Assembly (NCBI GenBank): GCA_035701285.1 | Contig: DASSNT010000085.1 | Span: 1 to 30,402 of the forward strand | From: DASSBR01 sp035701285 | GTDB taxonomy: Bacteria > Pseudomonadota > Gammaproteobacteria > Natronospirales > DASSBR01 | DNA length: 30,402 nucleotides | Direction: 5' to 3' | Notes under the pieces: model-generated | Database searches by the model: none | What the model was told of the DNA's origin: nothing | What the model saw: the letters and a program-made list of their open reading frames with translations, nothing else | Made by a program: the position numbers and the translations under genes | In this document: positions 23,593-30,402 of the stretch, piece after piece | How positions within the stretch are numbered: position 1 is the stretch's first letter | How the letters are laid out: each line of letters opens with the position of its first letter

Positions 23593-25450
23593 ATACCAGC
23601 AGCTTCTTGACGCGCTTGCCGCCGTAAATCAGATTGACGATCGCGCGGGTGCCGACGATCGCGGTGAACATCGACGTCATGATGCCGAGCGACAGCGTCA
23701 CGGCAAAGCCTTTCACCGGGCCGCTACCGAACATGAACAGGATTACGCCGGCAATCAGCGTGGTGATGTTGGCGTCGGCAATGGTCGAGAACGCGCGCTC
23801 GTAGCCGCCGTAAATGGCCGCCTGCGGGCTCGAGCCGTTGCGCAGCTCTTCGCGGATGCGTTCGTAAATCAGCACGTTGGCGTCAACGGCCATACCGACC
23901 GTCAGCACGATACCGGCGATGCCCGGCAGTGTCAGCGTCGCCTGCAACAGCGACAGCAGCGCAACCACCAGCACCACGTTCATCAGCAGCGCGATGTCGG
24001 CGAACAGGCCGAATACCTTGTAATACAACGCCATAAACACGACGACGGCGATGAACCCGAGCACCAGCGACTGCATGCCGCGCTCGATATTCTTCGCGCC
24101 CTGGCTCGGACCGACAACCCGCTGGCCGACGACATCCATCGGCACGGCCAAAGCGAATTTGAGCTGCGTGGCGAGCTGCGTCGCTTCGTTTTGGGTCTGG
24201 CCGGAGATCTGGAAGCGGTTACTGAACACGCCCTGGATGGTCGCGACGCTGATCACGCTCTCGACCTTGTGATGCTCCCGGACGGTTTCGCCGTTCACTT
24301 CGCGCTCGGTCGTCCGATCCTGGATCAGCACCACTGCCATTGGCTTGCCCAGATTCTTGCGGGTGACGTCGAGCATGCGCGAGCCGCCTTCGGAATCCAG
24401 GTTGACGTTGACAACCCAGTCGGCGCCCTGCGGATTGGGGCCGGGGCTTGCGTCGACCAGGTTCTTGCCGCTGGCGATGACGTCGCGCTTCAGCAGCACC
24501 GGCTGGCCGCTCGGCGTATCCCGATACAACTCCGCGTTCAGCGGCACGTGGCCGCTCTGCGCCGCCATGATTGCGCTGTCAGTTGTATCGACCAGCCGGA
24601 ACTCGACTGTCGCCTTGGCGTGCAGCCGCTCCTTCGCCTGGGCAATATCCTGAACGCCGGGCAGCTCGACCACAATCTGGTCGCGGCCCTGACGCTGAAT
24701 CAGCGGCTCGGCGACGCCGAGATCGTTCAAGCGGTTGCGAAGCGCAGCGATGTTCTGATCCACCGCGCCGGTGCGCAGCGCCGCAACCTTGGCCTCCGGA
24801 ACCCTTACCACCAGCGCCGGATCGCCGTCGATGCGCGTTTCCGTCAATGTAACGTCGTTCAGCAGCCGATCATTGATGATGTTTCGCGCCTTTGCGCGAG
24901 TTGCCGCGTCGTGGAACCGGACGTCAATCTGGTTTCCCTGGCGTCGCACGGCCGCCTGACCCGGCCCCAACTCTTCGTTGATCCAGTCTTGGATATCCGC
25001 GCGATAGCTGTTCAGTGCCTGATCGACGGCTGCCTCGATGTCCACCTGCAACAGGAAGTGGACGCCGCCGCGCAAATCGAGACCCAGATTCATCGGCTGC
25101 AAGCCCAGCGCCTGCACCCAGTCGGGCGTGCTCGGCGCGAGGTTCACGGTGACGGCATAGTTGTCACCCAGCGCCTGCTTGATCGCCGCTTCGGCCTTGA
25201 TCTGCGTCTCGGTGTCTTCAAAGCGCACCAGCACGTTGTCTTCCTGACGCTCGACCTTCTTGTAGGGCAGGCTCGCTTTATCGAGTGTCTGCTGGACGGT
25301 CGCGACGGTATTTTCCGGCAGCGACTGGTCGGTGGTCATCGACACCTGTATCGCCGGATCTTCACCGTAGACATTGGGCAGCGCCAGCAACAGGCCGACG
25401 GCCACGACGACGATCAGCAGGATGTATTTCCAGGCTGGATATTGATTCAT
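23591..25450 (-). CDS. secD: Protein translocase subunit SecD
   Basis: SecD is the larger SecDF subunit. The 619-residue protein has an N-terminal membrane helix (YILLIVVVAVGLLLALP), the family motif GLDLRGGVHFLLQVD, a large periplasmic P1 domain (about 40-440), and a C-terminal bundle with TLPGIAGIVLTVGMAVDAN then VLIYERIREEL. It ends IYGGKRVKKLLV, the normal family ending. Its TAG stop overlaps the edge of the repeat element that separates it from secF. yajC ends 13 bp upstream. The complete P1 region places it in the long SecD class found in proteobacteria. Confidence 0.98.
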   Translation of the reverse strand: MNQYPAWKYILLIVVVAVGLLLALPNVYGEDPAIQVSMTTDQSLPENTVATVQQTLDKASLPYKKVERQEDNVLVRFEDTETQIKAEAAIKQALGDNYAVTVNLAPSTPDWVQALGLQPMNLGLDLRGGVHFLLQVDIEAAVDQALNSYRADIQDWINEELGPGQAAVRRQGNQIDVRFHDAATRAKARNIINDRLLNDVTLTETRIDGDPALVVRVPEAKVAALRTGAVDQNIAALRNRLNDLGVAEPLIQRQGRDQIVVELPGVQDIAQAKERLHAKATVEFRLVDTTDSAIMAAQSGHVPLNAELYRDTPSGQPVLLKRDVIASGKNLVDASPGPNPQGADWVVNVNLDSEGGSRMLDVTRKNLGKPMAVVLIQDRTTEREVNGETVREHHKVESVISVATIQGVFSNRFQISGQTQNEATQLATQLKFALAVPMDVVGQRVVGPSQGAKNIERGMQSLVLGFIAVVVFMALYYKVFGLFADIALLMNVVLVVALLSLLQATLTLPGIAGIVLTVGMAVDANVLIYERIREELRNGSSPQAAIYGGYERAFSTIADANITTLIAGVILFMFGSGPVKGFAVTLSLGIMTSMFTAIVGTRAIVNLIYGGKRVKKLLV

Positions 25451-25463
25451 GATGTTGGCTTAC

Positions 25464-25829
25464 TTACGCGTTCTTCATCGTGCCTTTCGGCATCAGTGCG
25501 GATACCGAATTGCGCTGCACCTTCAGCTCGACGCCGTCGGCGACCTCCACCGTGAGGAATTGTTCACCGACCTGCGTCACGCGGCCGAGTACGCCGCCGC
25601 CGATGACGACTTCGTCACCCTTCGCCAGTGCCTCGACCATCTTGCGGTGCTCTTTCTGCCGCTTCGATTGCGGACGCAACAGCAGGAAGTAGAAAGCGAT
25701 GAAGATCAGGACCAGCAAGCCGATGTTCATCAGCCCGCCGGCAGCTCCGGCCTGAGGTGCACCGCCGGCGCCGCCAGCGGCCGCCGCGGCTCCGGCCGCC
25801 AGGACATCATTCAGGAAAGCTAAGCTCAT
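25464..25829 (-). CDS. yajC: Sec translocon accessory protein YajC
   Basis: YajC is a small inner membrane protein that associates with SecDF. The 121-residue protein has an Ala/Gly-rich N-terminal stretch, one membrane helix (MNIGLLVLIFIAFYFLLL), the conserved RPQSKRQKEHRKMVEAL, and a small cytosolic domain (GDEVVIGGGVLGRVTQVGE). The N-terminal extension before the helix (about 33 residues) is typical of yajC in relatives. GAGGA precedes the ATG. It leads the yajC-secD-secF set and may have its own extended -10 promoter just upstream. Confidence 0.96.
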   Translation of the reverse strand: MSLAFLNDVLAAGAAAAAGGAGGAPQAGAAGGLMNIGLLVLIFIAFYFLLLRPQSKRQKEHRKMVEALAKGDEVVIGGGVLGRVTQVGEQFLTVEVADGVELKVQRNSVSALMPKGTMKNA

Positions 25830-25858
25830 ATCGTCCTCGAAGAAATCGCAAGCCGCGT

Positions 25859-25867
25859 ATTATGGCA
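25859..25867 (-). promoter_or_regulatory. Candidate extended -10 promoter of yajC-secDF
   Basis: On the minus strand TGCCATAAT: an extended TGn followed by CATAAT (five of six to TATAAT), 29 bp before the yajC start in a 54-bp gap after tgt. No good -35 is present. It would allow yajC-secD-secF transcription independent of queA-tgt. Confidence 0.4.
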
Positions 25868-25883
25868 TAGGTAAACGCCCTAC

Positions 25884-26984
25884 TCATGTCCTACCGCGCT
25901 TTCTATAGAAATCGGCGACGAATGGTTCCAGTTCGCCGGTTTCGATTGCCTCCCGAAGATTCGCCATCAGGCGCTGGTAGTAGTGCAGGTTATGTATCGT
26001 CGCCAGCCGCGGAGCGAGAATTTCGCCGCACCGGTCGAGATGGCTAAGATATGCGCCGCTGTAATGGCGGCAGGTATAGCAATCGCAGTCCGGATCAACC
26101 GGATTGGGATCGTCGCGCCAGCGGCTGTTGCGAATTTTGACGACGCCGCGGCTCGTATACAGATAGCCATTGCGCGCATTGCGCGTCGGCAGCACGCAGT
26201 CGAACATGTCGATGCCACGGCGCACTGCCTCGACGATATCCTCCGGCGTGCCGACGCCCATCAGGTAGCGTGGCCGCTCGGCCGGCATCGCCGGCTCGGT
26301 CGCATCGACCACTGCCCAGCGCTCCGCCGCGCTCTCCCCCACCGACAGCCCGCCGAGCGCATAGCCGTCAAAGCCGATCTCCGTCAGCCCTGCGAGCGAC
26401 TCGGCGCGCAGCGCCGGGTACATTCCGCCCTGGACGATGCCGAACAGCGCCGCCGGGCTGGCGCCGTGCGCCTCGCGGCAGCGCCTGGCCCAGCGCAACG
26501 ACAACTCCATCGACGCGCGCGCTTCGGCTTCAGTTGCCGGGTAGGGCGTGCATTCGTCGAAAATCATGACGATGTCGGAACCGAGTTTGTGCTGCACCGC
26601 GATCGCTTCCTCCGGTCCGAGGAACACCGGATCGCCGTTTACCGGCGAGCGAAAATGCACGCCCTGCTCCGTGATCTTGCGCAGCTCCGCCAGGCTGAAC
26701 ACCTGGAAGCCGCCCGAATCGGTCAGAATCGGCCCGTCCCAGTGCATGAAATCGTGCAAATCGCCGTGGCGGGCAATGATGTCGGTGCCGGGCCGCAGCA
26801 TCAGGTGGAAGGTGTTGCCGAGAATAATTTGCGCACCGATGCTCTTCAGCTCCTCCGGCGTCATCGCCTTGACGGTGCCGTAGGTGCCGACCGGCATGAA
26901 CGCCGGTGTCTCGACCGTACCGCGGTCGAAGATCAGCCGACCGCGGCGGGCGCGGGCGTCGGTGTTTGCAAGTTCGAATTTCAT
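25884..26984 (-). CDS. tgt: Queuine tRNA-ribosyltransferase
   Basis: Tgt exchanges guanine 34 of GUN-anticodon tRNAs for preQ1, an early step of queuosine formation. The 366-residue protein has the base-binding motif TDSGGFQVFSL with Asp89, the nucleophile Asp262 in MFDCVLPTRNARNG, substrate-binding GIVQGGMYP and GGLSVGE, and the zinc site Cys300, Cys302, Cys305 (DCDCYTCRH) with His331. All key residues are intact. The ATG overlaps the queA stop by four bases. Confidence 0.98.
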   Translation of the reverse strand: MKFELANTDARARRGRLIFDRGTVETPAFMPVGTYGTVKAMTPEELKSIGAQIILGNTFHLMLRPGTDIIARHGDLHDFMHWDGPILTDSGGFQVFSLAELRKITEQGVHFRSPVNGDPVFLGPEEAIAVQHKLGSDIVMIFDECTPYPATEAEARASMELSLRWARRCREAHGASPAALFGIVQGGMYPALRAESLAGLTEIGFDGYALGGLSVGESAAERWAVVDATEPAMPAERPRYLMGVGTPEDIVEAVRRGIDMFDCVLPTRNARNGYLYTSRGVVKIRNSRWRDDPNPVDPDCDCYTCRHYSGAYLSHLDRCGEILAPRLATIHNLHYYQRLMANLREAIETGELEPFVADFYRKRGRT

Positions 26985-28012
26985 CGCCCCGAAGCCGATG
27001 GTGTCAGAAACATCGCATCGCCGTAGCTGAAGAAACGATAACGTTCTGCGACGGCATGACGGTACGCCGCGAGCACGTAGTCGCGACCGGCGAAGGCCGA
27101 GACCAGCATCAGCAGCGTGGACTCCGGCAGATGGAAGTTGGTGATGATCGCGTCCACGACATTGAACTGGAAGCCGGGATAGATGAACAGGCGCGTGTCG
27201 CCGGAAAACGGCTTCAATTCACCGCTGCCGGCGGCTGTTTCCAGGCTGCGCACGGCGGTCGTACCAACGGCGACAACCCGACCGCCACGTTCACGCGTAG
27301 CGGCCACTGCCGCGCAAACCGCTTCCGGCACGATGGCGCACTCGGCGTGCATTTGATGTTCGCGCACATCGTCGGCACGCACCGGCTGAAATGTTCCCGC
27401 ACCCACATGCAGCGTCACGTGAGCACGTTCGACGCCGCGGGCCGCCAATGCGTCAAGCAGCGCATTATCGAAATGCAATCCGGCGGTCGGGGCGGCGACC
27501 GCGCCGGCCTCGCGCGCGTAAACCGTCTGGTACCGTTCGCGGTCGAGCGCCTCGTCCGCGCGGTCGATGTAAGGCGGCAGCGGCACGTGCCCGCACCGTT
27601 CCAGCAATGCCGCGACGTCGTCAGCCTCGAATCGGTACAGAGCGTCTTCGCGTCCGGTCACGGTCACTTCATCGCCGCCGTCGAAGACGACGCAGCCGCC
27701 GGCCCTCAGCGGCTTGCTGACCCGTACGTGAGCGATGAATTCGCGCTCGGAAACAATGCGTTCAACCAGGATTTCGACAGCGCCCCCGGTGTCGGCCTTG
27801 CGGCCCAGCAACCGGGCCGGAATGACCTTCGTGTCGTTCAGCACCAGCAGGTCGCCGGGGTTCAGCAATTCGACCAGATCTGCAAACCGGCGATCGACAA
27901 ATTCGCCGTTCCGCCCGTCGAGACACAGCAACCGGCTCGCGCTGCGCTCCGGGAGCGGGTAGCGGGCAATCAGCTCGTCGGGAAGGTCGTAATAAAAGTC
28001 GCGCCGGCGCAT
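26981..28012 (-). CDS. queA: S-adenosylmethionine:tRNA ribosyltransferase-isomerase
   Basis: QueA transfers and isomerises the ribosyl group of SAM onto preQ1-tRNA to make epoxyqueuosine. From the ATG at 28012 the protein has 343 residues and begins MRRRDFYYDLPDELIARYP, as in the family. Typical segments are LLVLNDTKVIPARLLG, AAPTAGLHFDNALL and LHVGAGTFQPVRADDV, and near the end FHLPESTLLMLVSAFAG. The longer frame to 28057 is not supported. There is no ribosome site; TACCAT lies eight bases before the ATG with TTACGA 17 bp further up, so a leaderless message is possible. It heads queA-tgt. Confidence 0.97.
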   Translation of the reverse strand: MRRRDFYYDLPDELIARYPLPERSASRLLCLDGRNGEFVDRRFADLVELLNPGDLLVLNDTKVIPARLLGRKADTGGAVEILVERIVSEREFIAHVRVSKPLRAGGCVVFDGGDEVTVTGREDALYRFEADDVAALLERCGHVPLPPYIDRADEALDRERYQTVYAREAGAVAAPTAGLHFDNALLDALAARGVERAHVTLHVGAGTFQPVRADDVREHQMHAECAIVPEAVCAAVAATRERGGRVVAVGTTAVRSLETAAGSGELKPFSGDTRLFIYPGFQFNVVDAIITNFHLPESTLLMLVSAFAGRDYVLAAYRHAVAERYRFFSYGDAMFLTPSASGR

Positions 28013-28096
28013 GGCGCGGGATGGTAGCAGCTTGACCGCCAGATCGTAAGCCGCCACCGCCGCGCCATGCGTCGACGCTGAACGCGAATAACCTTG

Positions 28097-28209
28097 GAAT
28101 CCCCCTCTGGCTCCCCCTTCCTCGCTACGCGAGCAAAGGGGAGGACAAGAGCGTCTCTTGCACTCCCTTTTGCGGCCGCGGGCCGGAAGGGGGAGCGGGA
28201 GGGGGATTC
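28097..28209. repeat. Nested palindromic element upstream of queA
   Basis: The outer 24-bp arms 28097-28120 and 28186-28209 are inverted repeats matching at 22 of 24 positions (GAATCCCCCTC... type). Inside are a second pair (GCAAAGGGGAG against CTCCCTTTTGC, 10 of 11) and a perfect hairpin CAAGAG-CGT-CTCTTG at the centre. A small palindrome CTCGCTACGCGAG sits on one side. The whole 113 bp folds as one branched hairpin. It fills the gap between the PDZ protein gene, whose stop codon touches its right end, and queA. No transposase or coding content. It looks like a dispersed intergenic repeat. Confidence 0.8.
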
Positions 28210-29193
28210 TTACTCTTCTTTAGCCGCAGATTCCTCCTGCGGCAGCGCCACTGTAAGCTTTTGCTGCTTGCGATCGCGCATCACCGTCAGCTCGATCGTG
28301 TCGCCCGGCCTGTATGAACGCAAGATGCGCATCGCCTGCGTCGGGCTGCCCGGGGCGCGGCCGCCAATTGCCAGAATCACGTCACCGTCCTGCAGCTTGA
28401 GCGCTGCGTCATCCGGCGCGCGCACCACCAGCAAGCCGTCATGCGTACCGAAATACTGGCCAAGTCGCGGCGTGAGCGTGGCGAGCTCCATGTCGTTCCA
28501 GCGACTCGGCCAGCCGAACCAGTCGCCCCAGTCGCCCGCATCGCGCAAGCCCGCCACCGCCGCATGCGCCTTGCGAGCCGCCAGTTCAGCATGCCGCTCC
28601 ATAATGTCGCCCTGGCGCTCGGCCCAGTTATTGAGCGATGCGAACAATTCCTTCGCCTGCAGGGTCGCGCGGTGGCTTTCACCGCCGCGCGTCCAGGTTA
28701 CTTCGGTCCGGCTGCCCGGTTCGAGGGCATTCAGCACGCGTGAAAGCTTCTCCCGGTTGGCCTCGCCTTTGCCGACATCGATTCCGGCAACCGACTGCAG
28801 CGTATCGCCCGCCCGAATGCCTGCCTGGTCGGCTGCGCCGCCCGGCGTCACAGCCTGCACAGCCAGCCCGCCGTCGCGCGGCTCGCCTAGATTGATGCCG
28901 AGCCGCGCCCAGCCCATGCTCATGTTTATCTGCCACAGACCCTGCTTGAATTCGCGGTTGAACAGATCCATCGACAGTGCGGCAAACCGCGCGGCAGCTT
29001 CCTGCAGCGCCTGCTGCGCCTGGGCCAATTCCTGCTGTTGCTTCGCCCGAGCCTGCTCTGCCTGGTCCCGGGCCTGCTCCGCCCTGTCCCGCGCCTGCTC
29101 GATTTGCGCAGCCGGCCGTGGCGCTTCGGCCGCCATCGCGGCCAGCGGGGCAGCGGCCAGCGCTGCCAGTGCGATGAGCCCTGTGTATTTCAT
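28210..29193 (-). CDS. Periplasmic double-PDZ protein with N-terminal coiled coil, no protease domain
   Basis: From the ATG at 29193, with AGGAGA eight bases upstream, this is a 327-residue secreted protein. A signal peptide (MKYTGLIALAALAAAPLAAM) is followed by a heptad-like Gln/Ala/Arg coiled coil (about 30-72). A first PDZ domain lies at about 95-182 (AVTPGGAADQAGIRAGDTLQ), then a helical linker, and a second PDZ at about 240-316 (LQDGDVILAIGGRAP). There is no Ser-protease catalytic domain, so it differs from DegP/DegS. It is the third gene after the sigma and anti-sigma genes and probably shares their transcript. A scaffold or regulator of envelope proteolysis is a fair guess. I do not recognise a named family. 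Confidence 0.88.
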   Translation of the reverse strand: MKYTGLIALAALAAAPLAAMAAEAPRPAAQIEQARDRAEQARDQAEQARAKQQQELAQAQQALQEAAARFAALSMDLFNREFKQGLWQINMSMGWARLGINLGEPRDGGLAVQAVTPGGAADQAGIRAGDTLQSVAGIDVGKGEANREKLSRVLNALEPGSRTEVTWTRGGESHRATLQAKELFASLNNWAERQGDIMERHAELAARKAHAAVAGLRDAGDWGDWFGWPSRWNDMELATLTPRLGQYFGTHDGLLVVRAPDDAALKLQDGDVILAIGGRAPGSPTQAMRILRSYRPGDTIELTVMRDRKQQKLTVALPQEESAAKEE

Positions 29194-29210
29194 ACTTGAA
29201 TCTCCTGGTT

Positions 29211-29837
29211 TTACATCGAAGGCGCAAGCGCCTGCACATAACGAACCGTGACCAGCGAACGCATCAGATCGACCCGCTGGCTCCAAAGCTGACGCGCCTG
29301 CGCCGGCGCCATACCGCGCGCCGCCGCCTGGTTCAGCCGGTAATCGATCGAGGCCACGCCATCTTCAAGGTTAGCGATCGTGCCGGCCGCGCGGGCGCTC
29401 ATCATCGCGTCGCGTCCGCGCAGAGCATCCAGGGTCGCCTCTAGCTGCGACGACTGGCGCTGCAGTGCTGCCAAGCTCGGCGCGCTGGTACTGGCGGTCT
29501 CGGTCAGCGCAGGTCTGTCAGCCGGGACTGTCGTAACGCCGCCAATTGTGGCCATCCAGGCACCGCCCGCGGCGAGCAGCATCGCAGCAGCCGTTCCCAG
29601 CGCCAGCCATCCACGGCGCGGCGCACGCCTTTCCGGCACGGCGGCCGCGGCTTCGATCCGCTCCCACACCCCGTCGGGGGCGGGAGCCGGCGGCAGCGCG
29701 CGCAGACGCTCGCGCACCGCCGCCAGTTCCCGGAGCTGATTGGCACAGTGATCGCACGAATCCACATGAACGCGGACATCGGCCGCGACCGGCTCGGCAT
29801 CGCGTATTTTCAGTAAGTCAGTGATTGAGGGGTGCAT
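29211..29837 (-). CDS. Zinc-finger anti-sigma factor, membrane-anchored
   Basis: A 208-residue protein starting at the ATG at 29837, behind a very strong AGGAGGTGA site. The N-terminal cytosolic domain carries the zinc-binding anti-sigma motif HxxxCxxC as His24, Cys28 and Cys31 (HVDSCDHCANQL). One membrane helix lies at about 76-98 (LALGTAAAMLLAAGGAWM), followed by a periplasmic helical domain rich in Gln and Arg. Such proteins hold an ECF sigma factor inactive until a signal or regulated proteolysis frees it. The gene overlaps the sigma gene by 28 bases, ensuring balanced translation. The upstream in-frame extension to 30095 lies inside the sigma gene and is rejected. Confidence 0.92.
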   Translation of the reverse strand: MHPSITDLLKIRDAEPVAADVRVHVDSCDHCANQLRELAAVRERLRALPPAPAPDGVWERIEAAAAVPERRAPRRGWLALGTAAAMLLAAGGAWMATIGGVTTVPADRPALTETASTSAPSLAALQRQSSQLEATLDALRGRDAMMSARAAGTIANLEDGVASIDYRLNQAAARGMAPAQARQLWSQRVDLMRSLVTVRYVQALAPSM

Positions 29838-30394
29838 GACCTCACCTCCTGATCGGATTCCGGTGCGCAGGCTTCCTTCAATGTGGCGTAGGCCCGCGCA
29901 AGCTGCGTCTTCGAAAAACTGGCGGTGCGGTTCATCAGCGCGCCGATCTCGCGATGGGTGTAGCCCTCGACGTCGTGCAACCAGACGACCGTTCGCGCCG
30001 TATCCGGGAGACGCGCGAGCAGGCGCTCCACTTCGACTTCCGCGGCGCCATCGGCGGACGCGCCGGCAAAGGCATCCAGCTCGACCGGCTCGCAATCATC
30101 CCGCAGGCGGCTCCACGCCGAGCGAAAGTGCATCAGGCACTTGCTGACCGCGATCCGCCGAATCCAGGGGCCGATTGCACCGTCGCCGCGATACTGTTTG
30201 ATGCTCCTGATCACCTCGACGAACGTCTCCTGCAATACCTCTTCCGCCACCTCCCGCCGTGCCGTCAAGCGCCACGCCAACGTGTGCACGGGTGTCGCGA
30301 ACGCCGCATACACCGCCGCGTGCGCTTCGCGCTTCCCGCGCCGCGCGTCTCTCAGCACCGCGTCTTCAATGGTTTGGTCGAATGAATTCGGCAT
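29810..30394 (-). CDS. ECF-type RNA polymerase sigma factor
   Basis: A 194-residue sigma-70 family protein with region 2 (about 10-85, with AEEVLQETFVEVIRSI and GPWIRRIAVSKCLMHFR) and region 4 (about 125-180, with LLARLPDTARTVVWLHDVEG then YTHREIGALMNRTASF). There is no region 1 or 3, as expected of the extracytoplasmic-function group. It is paired with the membrane anti-sigma factor encoded next and overlaps it by 28 bases. The ATG at 30394 lies only eight bases from the window edge, so its promoter, probably self-activated, is out of view. The signal and regulon are unknown. Confidence 0.94.
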   Translation of the reverse strand: MPNSFDQTIEDAVLRDARRGKREAHAAVYAAFATPVHTLAWRLTARREVAEEVLQETFVEVIRSIKQYRGDGAIGPWIRRIAVSKCLMHFRSAWSRLRDDCEPVELDAFAGASADGAAEVEVERLLARLPDTARTVVWLHDVEGYTHREIGALMNRTASFSKTQLARAYATLKEACAPESDQEVRSCTPQSLTY

Positions 30395-30402
30395 AGTTAT
30401 CT

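Noticed and set aside
23299..23616. TGACGCGCT present on both sides of the secD-secF element (23299-23307 and 23608-23616) as a target-site duplication
   Set aside because: The copies are at unequal distances from the element ends, and the right one lies inside the conserved KRVKK codons of secD, so chance is more likely.
24191..25555. Plus-strand open frame of 454 codons opposite secD
   Set aside because: Antisense to SecD with conserved motifs; shadow of codon bias.
28094..29251. Plus-strand open frame of 385 codons opposite the PDZ protein gene
   Set aside because: Antisense to a protein with signal peptide, strong ribosome site and PDZ motifs; Ser/Ala/Arg-rich and starts inside the palindrome.

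Overview
The window is high-GC, tightly packed bacterial chromosome holding 29 protein-coding genes, nearly all conserved housekeeping genes. The gene order points to the Gammaproteobacteria: guaBA; der-bamB-yfgM-hisS-rodZ-pilF-rlmN-ndk running up to an isc locus; trmJ opposite suhB; and queA-tgt-yajC-secD-secF. The serine/homoserine-type MetX, xseA coupled to an M23 peptidase, and a reduced isc locus suggest the Xanthomonadales/Nevskiales side of the class. That placement is inference from gene content, not a phylogeny. I saw no prophage, IS transposase, CRISPR array, rRNA or tRNA.

Layout. 1-2065 (minus): guaB then guaA, with guaA cut by the window edge. 2245-4427 (plus): xseA overlapping an M23 peptidase gene. 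4532-8050 (plus): ABC-2 exporter ATPase, permease, HisKA_3 sensor kinase and NarL/LuxR response regulator. 8055-10409 (minus): metX, a cysteine dioxygenase gene and an unknown acidic protein. 10480-18651 (minus): ndk, rlmN, pilF, rodZ, hisS, yfgM, bamB and der in transcription order, mostly joined by 4-bp overlaps. 18764-21445 (minus): trmJ, iscS, a degenerate IscU-like gene and iscA. 21471-22301 (plus): suhB. 22353-28012 (minus): queA, tgt, yajC, secD and secF. 28210-30394 (minus): ECF sigma factor, zinc-finger anti-sigma factor and a periplasmic double-PDZ protein.

Two things stand out. First, the isc locus has shrunk: iscR, hscB, hscA and fdx are absent between trmJ and ndk, the IscU-like protein has lost all its cluster-binding residues, and IscS lacks its usual C-terminal tail. 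This looks like a cell whose Fe-S scaffold function has moved elsewhere, leaving IscS as a sulfur donor. Second, several spacers hold elaborate inverted or tandem repeats with no coding explanation. The clearest is a 284-bp element between secD and secF that would fold into a three-way junction with two 97-nt hairpin arms. The others are two inverted heptamer arrays (near 2.1 kb and 22.3 kb), a multi-hairpin spacer before der, and a nested palindrome upstream of queA. Several genes lack a Shine-Dalgarno sequence and have a -10-like hexamer 6-9 nt before the start codon, suggesting leaderless transcripts.
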